DNA of 64,000 nt from Steinernema hermaphroditum (lineage: Eukaryota; Nematoda; Chromadorea; Rhabditida; Steinernematidae), in assembly GCA_030435675.1 (NCBI GenBank), contig CM059623.1, positions 16,018,205-16,082,204 of the forward strand, in the 5' to 3' direction. The position numbers and the translations under genes were made by a program. The notes beneath the pieces were generated by a model. That model did not search any database. It was not told the DNA's origin and was given only the letters and a program-made list of their open reading frames with translations. Positions 34,865-45,300 of this stretch are shown one piece after another (positions within the stretch are counted from its first letter, which is position 1; each line of letters opens with the position of its first letter).

Positions 34865-35254
34865 ATGATCATCGCACCAGACATGCTGATCTTCGCCGTC
34901 TCCCTCATCTTATTAAGCGTCTGCTGGGCGCAGTCTCCTACTTCTAACCAACTTCAACAGATCTCTAATGCTCCCTCATCTTACACGTTTCACAATTATC
35001 TAAACGATTACAACTTTTATCTCTCCAGGTACCGTAATCTACGGCACTTCCGGTATAGTATTGTTTACAGATTCCACCCTCATCTACCTCTTCTTCCGAC
35101 TTTGCCGAAGCCTCACAAACCTCCACCTGGAATAATTCCCGATAGCTTTGCTAATCAACGAGTGCAAACCGACGGAGACAATCATTATATACTGGATTCG
35201 GCTGGAAACGCGATTTACCTATACTGTCAGACGTGTGGCAGGGGTAGGAGATGA
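34865..35254 (+). CDS. Short proline-rich secreted protein
   Basis: Unrecognised. 129 codons from the first ATG. The second ATG (34883) gives the better signal peptide, MLIFAVSLILLSVCWAQ with cleavage after WAQ. The mature part is rich in tyrosine and asparagine, then has a proline/histidine segment (FHPHLPLLPTLPKPHKPPPG). It ends in a compact domain-like tail with CQTCGRGRR. The segment 35029-35070 begins GTACCG and ends TTTACAG and is exactly 42 nt. It may be a minute in-frame intron, which would remove 14 residues; 41-46 nt introns occur in neighbouring genes. No homolog named. Small, secreted, close to the two other secreted-protein genes. Confidence 0.5.
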   Translation: MIIAPDMLIFAVSLILLSVCWAQSPTSNQLQQISNAPSSYTFHNYLNDYNFYLSRYRNLRHFRYSIVYRFHPHLPLLPTLPKPHKPPPGIIPDSFANQRVQTDGDNHYILDSAGNAIYLYCQTCGRGRR

Positions 35255-35387
35255 GAATGATGTCGCCTGATATGCCACAGCCTCACGCTATATCTATCCG
35301 CTAATATGTTCGTTTGTTATCTGAATATAAGATTCGGTCAATTTTTGGAGGGTTCCACCAAGCTACAATCGTGTTCTGCATCAAATA

Positions 35388-36070
35388 TGCTCATTCAGTA
35401 GCTGAACAACAACACATCTATAAATGTCATTTGACCTAATTCTATTTCGGGTACGAGCATCATTTCCGAGAGGAACGCACGTCATCCCCCCGCTTTTCCT
35501 TTCACTCCTTTACAAAACGATTCAGCGGCGTTCCTTTTCTTCGTCATGCCCTGTTTTTCTCCCAAAATAGAACCTTTCCGAATTATAGCCTTCAAGTGGC
35601 ACCCCTGTTTGTCCCAATTTAATTTGTTTCCTCTGCACACATTCAGCTGCTTATGCGTCTTTCATGCATCTTTAAAGCGTCGAATAGGCCAATTCTTGTG
35701 GGCGTAGGGCACTTTCAAAGTGATTTGTACTTAGCCATTCAGATTACGTTGTTTAATCACTCAAATACAACTTTTTGTGTGTGTACGTGTAATACCATAG
35801 CTTATAGGGTAGGTGACCTTTTGTGTGACCTTTTGTGATAATGGATTGGATCCTTCCTAACTGATATGGCCCCCACTTCTCGTCAGTAAAGTCAAAAAAG
35901 TTGTTTACTCAGGGCATTTCATCTTTCGACCTCCGCTGTGCTCTCCGTTTTCGCACGTTGACTCCCACCAGATCCGATTTCTTCGGCAGTCCAACACGCG
36001 ATGAAAACTCAAATTGAGAGAATTGCACATGTAGGTCCAAAATGCATTATAAATGATGTCATGTTTTTGC
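35388..36070 (+). repeat. ~680 bp dispersed repeat, copy 1
   Basis: Matches the reverse complement of 54440-55110 over its whole length with scattered substitutions and small indels. Examples: GAGGAACGCACGTCATC, CAAGTGGCACCCCTGTTTG and GGCCAATTCTTGTGGGCGTA are present in both. No transposase and no clear terminal repeats. Unknown mobile element or segmental copy. Confidence 0.85.
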
Positions 36071-36838
36071 AGATTGAAGATAGCTAATGTGCTTTCGAAG
36101 CCGCTAGGTTCAAGCCTTAGAAGAATTGCGCCTAAAAACTAACTCAAAATTTCATTTCATTTGAGTTTAATGATATTTGCACTTGCTTTCCATGCCCGCC
36201 GATTGCATCTCTAATTAAATCAGTCCTTTTTCTCGGAAATATTTCTTCCAAGAACGGTATTTAGAAGATGAGTAAAATAGAAAGAATTACTGAAAAGGCA
36301 AAATTTCGCTGAAAAGCTCAAAACGGCCTTATCATAAGCATGGTGACTGCGATCCTACTGAAGTCCAAAACCCAAAAGAGTCCTAATTTGTCACACATAT
36401 AATGAACATTCAGGAGAGAAAACTAGAAAATCCGAAAAATTGGTAACAAAGTAACATACCACACAGAACCCGGAAAATTACTGACAAGGGTGCCTCCCCA
36501 AATGATAGTTGTAAATCGAAATGAATAGTCGTTTAAGGAGATCCAAGGAAGTCGAACGATGACTGCAGACTGACTACTATAAACAAGTCCGCGAAATATG
36601 AAAAGTAGCGCCAGTGCCGACGACTAGTACGATGAAATTGTCCCGTGTGTTGTGTTTGTATGGTCGAGGGGTAGTGCTCTGGTGTACCACTTTGCAGGCT
36701 TGGGTTTTCCTCACAGAGGTTCTTTAGTTCTTCACCTTTTTTCTTTTCACCACAACTGTACATTTTTGTGTCTTGATGGTTATGTGCATAGGTTAAATTT
36801 AGGTTAAATTCGCTGAAAATCTCGACAAGCTGCGTATA

Positions 36839-37035
36839 TGGTCTATTATTTTTTCCGAATTCCACAAAAGCGATCAATTACCGCGCGGTGGGACCGAGAA
36901 TTCGCTCCAGCGCATTGAAGAAAGGCAAATATTTCGTGCGTTCGTTCGCTGTTTTCAATGCGCTAGAGCAAATTCTGGATCGCACCGCGCGGTGATTGAT
37001 CGCTTTTGTGGAGTTCGGAAAAAAATAGACTATAA
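36839..37035. mobile_element. Palindromic MITE, copy 1
   Basis: Two ~80 bp arms are near-perfect inverted copies: TTTTTTCCGAATTCCACAAA on the left and the mirrored TGGAGTTCGGAAAAAAATAG on the right. The centre carries GCGCATTGAAG. TA dinucleotides flank both ends, as for Tc1/mariner-type MITEs. A second copy sits in ida-1 intron 7 (40677-40831). Confidence 0.8.
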
Positions 37036-38264
37036 GATCGTACACTGAGGCTTGTAATTGTAACTCTATCCACTTTTAATATCGACGATGCGGTGGATGC
37101 CCTGGCTTGTGGTGCCAAAGTTATGACCAAATCGTACTAGGATTATTCAGGAAGTGCCTTTCCCGCACTCCCTGTGGACTATCTGCAGACACCTATTTGT
37201 GTTATGACTCGAATGACGACCCCCGTTTTGTGCTCAGGTTCCTCCATGAATCGATTCTCTCACGCTAACTCCGAGAATACCAGATTTCATCGGGTTTCCG
37301 GCACGCAATAACGAGCCGAGTTGTACTTTTAGTCCAAAATCCAATGTGACGTTTTGTTAAAGGTTCCAAACAACATTCATGACGTCTTGTCACGGTTAAA
37401 ATACGTGTTCAAATATACGGATTTGTAGGATCTAACGTCTCCATCACTCTCGAGAATTCTGTAATTAACGAACTTCCATTTTTCAGACTTCCGCTTTATC
37501 GTCATTATCCGATTAAATCTGAATTCTTCGAAAACGTCCCTTCCACGTAATTATCAACTAAGCCAAGCTTTTTTACCGTTTTAACTGAATTCGCCATTGA
37601 GAGAATAGAGATCACGTCTTAAGTAGAAGCACTTTACGTCCTAGTGAGCTTTAGCCGAATTGAATCAATTCCAAGGATTTAATTGAGTGTTGTTTCAGTA
37701 GATAGACTTCCTTAACTTCTACTTCTTTGGTGTCTTCTGTAATCCTGTTCCAAATGGTCGACTAAGGCCAATTGTCTCCTTATGAACAAAGAAAATACGG
37801 CATTCTGAGGTCGAATACGCTCGTCTTCTAAAAAAAGCAACTGCTCTGATGAAAAGCCTAGCCAAGCAATCGGTGTATAAGTGCTCCCGGAAAATACAGA
37901 GCAGAATTTGCTATCGGCTCACCTGTTAGATTTTGATTTATAGTCCTGTATGTCGAGAAAAGTTCGAAAGACTGTCAAAAAATGGCTCAAAAAAGTTGAA
38001 TTTTCGATTTTTTGGGTTTCACTTTCGATAGCTCACGTTCTCGCAACTGTTCTGCCGTTGGATTCACAGCGATCGAATCACTCTACGAAGAATTAGAGGC
38101 AAAACAAACTAAAGGGTGAACCCATGACAAGTCTAGACTGGGTATCTGGGTCCCACGCGGAATTGCCTATCACACCGTATTCGAGCAATGCGACACTCGA
38201 GCTTCCAGTCTTTCTAGGCCAGTTCGTTGCAGCGCAGTAGCACTGTTTCGCGTCGCTTTCGTTT

Positions 38265-38270
38265 TATAAA
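38265..38270 (+). promoter_or_regulatory. TATA-like box of eEF1B
   Basis: TATAAA 53 bp before the start codon, in sense orientation. It is followed by TTTGCAG ending 38317, a likely spliced-leader acceptor five bases before ATG. Confidence 0.4.
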
Positions 38271-38322
38271 TTTCAAAATTTCGAAGTTATCCGTGTGAAC
38301 GTCAATTCTTTTTGCAGACGCC

Positions 38323-39055
38323 ATGGTCCACAACGTGAGCAACGACGCCGGCCTCGCCGAGTTCAACACCTACCTCGCCGAGAACTCCTACGCCGCCGGA
38401 TTCCTTCCTTCTGGCGAAGACGTCGAGCTCTTCGGCGCGCTCAAGGCTGCCCCCTGCGCCAAGAAGCACGCCAACGTTGCCCGCTGGTACAAGCACATCG
38501 CTGTCTTCTCCGCCGATGAGCGCAAGGCGTAAGTTTTTTTTTGTTTAATTCTTCATGCTGCTCGAAGGATGTCTTGCATCTTCGCACTGCTTTATGTATA
38601 TTCTTTTCTCTATGCATTCATTTTTCAGCTGGCCTAAGGCTTCCAAGTCCGAAGAGCCCGCCGCCGCCGATGACGACGACCTCGACCTGTTCGGCTCTGA
38701 CGAGGAAGACGATGAAGAGAAGAAGCGTATCACCGAAGAGCGGCTGAAGGCTTACGCCGAGAAGAAGGCCAAGAAGCCTGGTCCGATCGCCAAATCCAAC
38801 ATCATCTACGATGTCAAGCCCTGGGACGACACCGTCGACCTCCACGCCTTGGAGAAGGAAGTGCGCGCCATCGAAATGGACGGTCTCGTCTGGGGAGCCT
38901 CCAAGATCCTGCCCATCGCCTTCGGCATCAACAAGCTGCAGATCATGTGCGTCGTCGAAGATGACAAGGTCTCGTCTGATGTGCTCGAAGAGAAGATCAC
39001 CGACTTCGAAGACCTCGTCCAGTCGGTCGACGTTGTCGCCTTCAACAAGGTCTAA
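38323..39055 (+). CDS. eef-1B.1: Translation elongation factor 1-beta (eEF1B-alpha), nucleotide exchange subunit
   Basis: Exchanges GDP for GTP on eEF1A during translation elongation. Two exons, 38323-38528 and 38629-39055, give 210 aa, a normal length for metazoan EF-1beta. The first ~65 residues are the GST-C-like domain that binds eEF1Bgamma. An acidic linker ([19 protein letters not shown]) contains the usual DLFGSDEE casein-kinase-2 site. The C-terminal exchange domain starts near [17 protein letters not shown] and ends [11 protein letters not shown], matching the conserved EF-1beta/delta end. Codon use is strongly biased to C-ending codons, unlike its neighbours, as expected of a highly expressed gene. 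It is convergent with ida-1, stops 274 bp apart. Confidence 0.97.
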
Positions 39056-39231
39056 GCAGATGCCATCGCAGCGCGATTGTTTGAGCTTCTTGTTAAGTTT
39101 TATTTAAGCTTCTTGTTTCGGTAAAAACCTATTCCACTTTGTTGCCGTAGTCGCTACTTGAACATACAAACACTCGTATGGACGCCCACTCGTCGCCACG
39201 TCACTGAGAGTTTTGAGAAACAAGATGCTTA

Positions 39232-39237
39232 TTTATT
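39232..39237 (-). terminator. ida-1: AATAAA poly(A) signal of ida-1 (minus strand)
   Basis: TTTATT on the plus strand, i.e. AATAAA in the ida-1 sense, about 92 bp past the ida-1 stop codon. Confidence 0.65.
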
Positions 39238-39328
39238 CGACAGGACAGACAGAGATCTTAGGAGCAGACAAGAGACAGACTGGTTCATCATGCGGGGGGT
39301 CGGGTTCGAGCGCTTCTTCACCGTTTCT

Positions 39329-42300
39329 TCACTGTGGTAGGCTTTTGATCAAAGCTGTGACTTCTTCGGCCACGCAGCTGAAGACGAGCTTGTACTGGTC
39401 GACGTTGGCTACCATTCCTTCGCGCTGGTCACGCAGGTACTCGAGCGATCCGGCGATGTTGATCTCCTTGACGCCACGAGCGATGCGAGAGATGGTCGTG
39501 TCGATGAGACAGTAGGTGCCAGTACGGCCGCAGCCGTCGTTGCAATGGACGAGGATAGGTGCTGCTGTTCCGCGGTATGATTTGTTCACCTTCCTGAAAC
39601 GGGATTGGTTAGGTTAAATCTGTGGAAGTTGCTTGAAATTTAGTACTTAAAACTGTGGGTCTTGAGTGCTCACCTTCTAAACTCAAGTAGCGACTTATTG
39701 GACGTTGGAGTCTTATCCATAGGCCAGCTCAAATAATGGAATTGAGTAATCGTTCGCGTCTCGTTTGTGCGGATATTCTTCAAGTAGAACGACCGGACCA
39801 AGTAGTCCTCACTCCAAATGTGTTCGGAAACCAAGTGGATCTCATAAGGACCGTAAATTTCGGATCCACTCTCGGGCCAGTAGCGGTAGGGGTGCTCTTC
39901 AATGGTGGACAGATTGACGACCAGAACGATTCCCTGTTCCCAGACGAGCTGCCAGAAGTCGGTGGCGGTTTCTTGTGTTGGCGAGCGGCTGGCGATGTAG
40001 GCGGACATTCCGGGGTCGGCATCGTGGATGGCGGTTGCGTTAAGAGGCTGCGAGAGGACGGTGGCCGTCTGGTCGAAGGCCGATTCGTCGGCGCTAGTGC
40101 TGGGCTGAACGCTTTCTTCGAGGGTGGTCCAGTTTTCGGCGATCTTTTCCGGTTGCTCGAGGAATTCTTGGAGGAATTTCTGAAATAGTTATAGTTAGTA
40201 AAGTCAACCGGTATTGACGCTTACGAGAATCACATGTCCAGTAGAAATGTCCATGCTAGAGGTAGTCGCCTCATCAGGCCAAGAGGAAAGGCTCGACGTC
40301 TTCGACTTGGTTCCAGTAGGGGCGACTTGGACGGATGTAGGACCTTCATGTACGCCACTCATTCGTTGACGGCAGAGCTCCTCGTAGGCCATCTGGGCTT
40401 TTCCTTCCAGGTGGTCAGCGATCTCAGGAAGCTCAAACTTGAAGTTGCGACGACGAGTGCGGAACATGTGGACGGCCATAACGGAGATGAGGGCTGTAAT
40501 GGTGAACGCGCAGATCATGAGGATCGGCATGAAGAGGTGATCGTTCTCCGATTTCTGGACTGGGACCACATCCTGGAAAGGTAAAGATATACCTATGGTG
40601 ATAAGGGAAGCTGGAGGTCGTGAAATCGGGAAGGGGTTGTTGGGTTTCGACACGATTCACCTGCGTGGGAAGGGGGCAGTTTTTTTCAACCACAAAAGCG
40701 ATCAATCACAGCGCGGTGAGACCCAGAATTTGCTCTAGCGGTCGCCATTTTCAATGCGCTGGATCATATTCTGCGCCCCACCATGATGTGATTGATCGCT
40801 TTTGTGGTGTTCGCAAAAAAATAGAGTGTAGTACATTCTTCGAACGCTGTTTTTCTTCGTGAGACCCAGTCTTAATTGCATCAAACATCCCCCACAAATA
40901 GCCGATTGCACTAATGCCTTTTGGCCGAATTGATCGCAGGAATAATTCAAGCGGAGCATGTGTTTTTCGACGCTCCCAATCTAATCCACCACCTCGTGCG
41001 CGGGCCTTATCAGCGATTTCGAATGAAAAATTAATGAGTGCGCGCAGCAGGAGTTAATTAATATCGTCCGAAAATCCGATAACTCACCACGCCGCTTCCG
41101 ATGCCCGTTTCCTCGACGGACACGCCGCTAAGGGTCTCGATGTCCTTGCGTCGTTTGTCTATAATTTGAGACGTAGACGGATAGACAGGGTATGGTGACT
41201 TACAGACAGCCTTAGCGACACCTTCGGAATTGTGGAGTTGTCCGTTTTTCCTTTCCATGAGTTGGGCGTCATCAAGACGTGTGACTTCGAAAGAGAGCTG
41301 ATTGTCTCCGTATCTAAAGGCAGGAATAGAGAAACATATCATTTTTGAGATACTGTGAGAATTGGTCTATGGTCGTTACTTACTCGAAATTATCAAACCA
41401 CAATCCGTTCGGAATTGCGACGGCCTTCAAAACGTATTCGATAACATTCTCCAATTCCGATTCCGTCAGATTCTCTTTCTTGATCCGCATATAAACACGG
41501 TTTCCTTCAACTCGATGCACCTTATGTGCTCCCTTGACGATCTTATGGATCACGTTCGATAGACCTAGATCTTCATTGGTGACTCTCTCGATGTCCTTCT
41601 TCAACAAAAGTTGTTGTTCTCCATTGTTCTCAGACGTGAGGGGAATGGCTTCTTCAACTTCTGGAGCGGACATGCCCAAATTTTTTCTTGTGTTGATGGC
41701 GGTCTTGATGACGTCGACGAGTTTAGACAGGGCAGCCAGTTGGTCTTCGTTGAGGTTGCTCAAATCGGGATGACGGTTTTGTAAGATCTGCGTGATATAC
41801 TCGTCTAGTTGCTCCGTTTCGAGAGTGGAGAGTGCAGGAGAATCTGAAATACAATTCCATGATCGCACTTATGGTGCTAAGTCCCTTCCTCTAAGCAGTC
41901 CACATGCCCTGATAATGTTTGCACGATGTACGAAGGCCCCGATTATTGGCTTATAGAGGGTCTTATATGCATCTTCCGACCAACATCAGGTCATGATGAT
42001 GCCTGTTTCGCACGTTAAACATCCGAGATTATCCGTGTTTGGATGATTCGCGGCAGCCCATCTCGTTTATATATTGCTCTTGCACACGTCGTATATTAGC
42101 CACAGCCGGATTATACCGGATAGACAAACGTATTCAACCCTCGTATGGGGTTCCTTGAGGTTACATGAGGTTCCTGGAGATGAGGTTATTGGAGTTGTTC
42201 GGGTCATCAACACAGGTGTTAAATCCGCTATTAATTGGACCTGCACGTGAAATAGCGATCCCTTTTTTCGTATGTGACTCCTACAGTACCTTCAAATACT

Positions 42301-45300
42301 GACTAGTGTGGTTCTTCCCAGCCCATCTCGAAGTACCGCAAAGAAACCTTTCCCATAGTGCACCCAATTTTTAGTTGATCCTATCAGAAACTTACTTCTT
42401 TTCTCAATCTGTACGTCGGGTCTCTCGTAATAATTCGCCAAAAACTGGTCGACATTATCCTCAGTCAACTTTTGCACGCCATCTTCCACATCCTCGTCGG
42501 GAATGATGATCGATATCGGCGTGCCTTCCTCATCCACAAACTGCACATCTTCGTCCGCAAACACACCACTGTCCTCTGTCACTAGCGGAACGTACTGTTC
42601 CGATTCACTATTAGTACTACTGGAGTTGACGACGGGCGACACTACTGGAACCTCCATCTCCTCGTCTCCTTCTCCTTCTCCTTCTTCTTCTTCTTGTATT
42701 ACCGGAATTTCTTGCTCCTCTTCCACCGGTTTGTTCATTACGCTTGTCACGGCCTAAACCCGGCCTTTGTATACGTTATGAAAGAGGAGTATGAATCACC
42801 TGTAAAAGTTCTAAAACATTTCCTGGCTCATGAACTTGACAGAACTCTGGAACGTAGAGGAGCTGGTTCGCGATAGATAACTTAAAGTAGGCGAGAACGC
42901 ATTGGGAGCCTTCGTCGTTCCAGTCGAGACCGGAGCGCGCGAGGCGCACCAGCTCCAGCCTCAGCAGCTCCTTTTCGTCTTCGTCCAGAGGCTCGTTGAT
43001 GATCACGACGTCGGCGGACGAGGTGGAGCACTGACCGAAGAGGCCGTCATCGTAGCATTGTTCCGACTGGTCACAGATGGAGTCGTCAAAGGAGCAACCT
43101 GGAATTTTCCATTATAACGATTCAGGCATTATTGTCCAATTATTCTTTCTTAATGATGGTTAAGAAATATTGGATATTCATATTGGTATATAGTTTACTT
43201 TCTCCTCACCCCCCATTTTCGTGAAAGTTATAATGAAATATTACCGCTCTGAGGGATCAAAACAAAAGTGCATATCGTCCCTGTCTTATTATGTATTCAC
43301 GTTACTCATCGTCCGAATCCCCTCCAGCGTCTTCATATCTATGAAATCAGACCACTGTTTGTTACAGAACTCTTATTGACACACTGATTCAGAAACCCCT
43401 TGACGTCAGCATCATTTCCTGAATGTGGAAATTAGCCTGGTTCGCGTTCAGCAGAGCACTTGTTGTGATTGCTTCCGGCGTCGTCATAGCGAAGCCGTAC
43501 ATGATGCTAGCCCCCTTCAAAAACTGTCTCGTGACATTTGGTTTGTTTGCCGGCTCTGAGAGATGCACGTCATCGTCCCGGGCTTAAAGTCTTTGTTTCG
43601 GCAATCGTTAAGGACCCTCGGAAAAGGACTCGAAGTCATTAGGGCGAACAGCTGAAAAAATGATGCGGTGGATGGGAAAGTGCCAGTTACGTTCCCAGGA
43701 CGCTTTCTCAGGGGGTCGTAAACAAAGGCGGTTTTGCAGGCGAAAAGTGATTACGAATGGGAAAGACGCAGAAGTTTATCGAGGTCGATTATGATCCTTA
43801 GAAGTCCAGAGGTCCCCGTGCCAGCTGAATCTTGAAGAACCTCACATCTTGCATGTCCCTCACATCCACTGAAGTCGATCAATTTTGAGATTGAGATGTC
43901 ATTTCTCAAGTCTTTTGGCCCTAGTCCTTGTACGCCTGGCCACTTTTGCACGTCTACCTTTATGTCTCCATCTCCTAGGCGCCCTTTTTCAATTCACCGC
44001 CAGGGTGCACATGCAATTCGCATCTGTGCACCCTGGCACGCTTGTCCATTAGATGGAAAATTTCAATTCTAACGAATGGATATCATATATCCGGCTCTCG
44101 GCAAGGCGCAGCGCGCTAATGCGTGTGCGCGCACTCCGCGTAAACAACGATTGTTTATCCGTTGGCGCCGGCGTTGAAGCGACGACTTTGGCACGCTTGC
44201 ATGGCATAATTCATCGTGTGCGCGCAGCCGTTCATAAAATCAATTAGGAGAAGCGCGCTAAAGTAATTAGCGCGTTGCGAAAACGCGTCTTTGTGATGAA
44301 AGGAAATGGTGCCGGATATGGCGATGGAAAAAATCGTCTTACGACATTAACGTTGATGGAGTTCAAGCGACCAAAAACATGTCGAACGTCGACCGGATGA
44401 CGGATTACGGTAGAGCATATGGAATTGAAAGGAAGTGATGTGGAAAACTCTTACGGGTTCAAAGTATGGATAAGAAGCTAATGAAACGATGTATGATGTC
44501 GGAGATTCTTTTACAGTAGCCTGGAAGGAACTGGAAGGAAGTGATGTGGAAGCCTCTTACTGGATCAAATTATGGAGACAAAACTAATGGAATGATGTAC
44601 ACATATGATCTCCGAGATTCTCTTACAGTATATCGTGTAAGGACTGGGTAGAATCTACATAATAGGTATCGTACAGGGCCAAGAAACGGTCTTCTTTGCT
44701 TTGAACACATACACTGCCTTTAAATAATGATCGAGATGCTGCTACATGCTTACATCTGCTATATTCTATGGGACAAAGTAGCGCTGTTTTGGTCATTGGC
44801 GTTCGCCAAATTCCCAATTTCTCGCATCGATGGATCGTTCTTGAGCAAATGGCTAAAGTCATTTTCACACGGCTTTCGATCGTTACATTATACGCACCCC
44901 GATTCTGGTAGTAATTGGCCCAATCAAGTGCGACATTTGCATTGGGGCATAAGGTCACTCTACTTTAGAGCAATCGTTTATCATACCAGGAAAGGATGTC
45001 CCTAGAAAGAGGAAAACAAAACTACACCCACTCAGTTTAGCCATTTCCCGTCCTATTTTCTGATTTATTTGTGTACATAAAACTCTATATAGCTGGCTAT
45101 AACTCATCACTATGACCCAATCTAGTTCAGAATTCATAAAATCCGCTTTCCCATTGTCTTTTCCCTTTCTTTTCAGCTTGCAGATTCCACTCATTTATCC
45201 AATCTGATCTAATTGTCTCTCTCCCTTACCGTACCATTGTCTAGCAGACACCCAGCTGCAGTCCTCCAAAAGCAACACAGCTAATCGAATCATCCCTCAG

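Larger units (their letters stand above)
35255..38264. other. Intergenic repeat-rich region upstream of eEF1B
   Basis: No gene. Contains copy 1 of the long inverted repeat (35388-36070) and a palindromic MITE (36839-37035). The remaining sequence to the eEF1B promoter is featureless to my reading. Confidence 0.6.

Noticed and set aside
39736..40188. 150-codon glycine/valine-rich plus-strand frame
   Set aside because: Antisense to ida-1 exon 8, which is strongly supported.
42503..42757. Serine/threonine-rich plus-strand frame
   Set aside because: Antisense shadow of the acidic ida-1 exon 3.
43440..43515. Minus-strand frame MYGFAMTTPEAITTSALL as an alternative ida-1 first exon
   Set aside because: No signal peptide, and the open frame ends at TGA without a usable donor; the exon at 51321-51405 fits phase and function.
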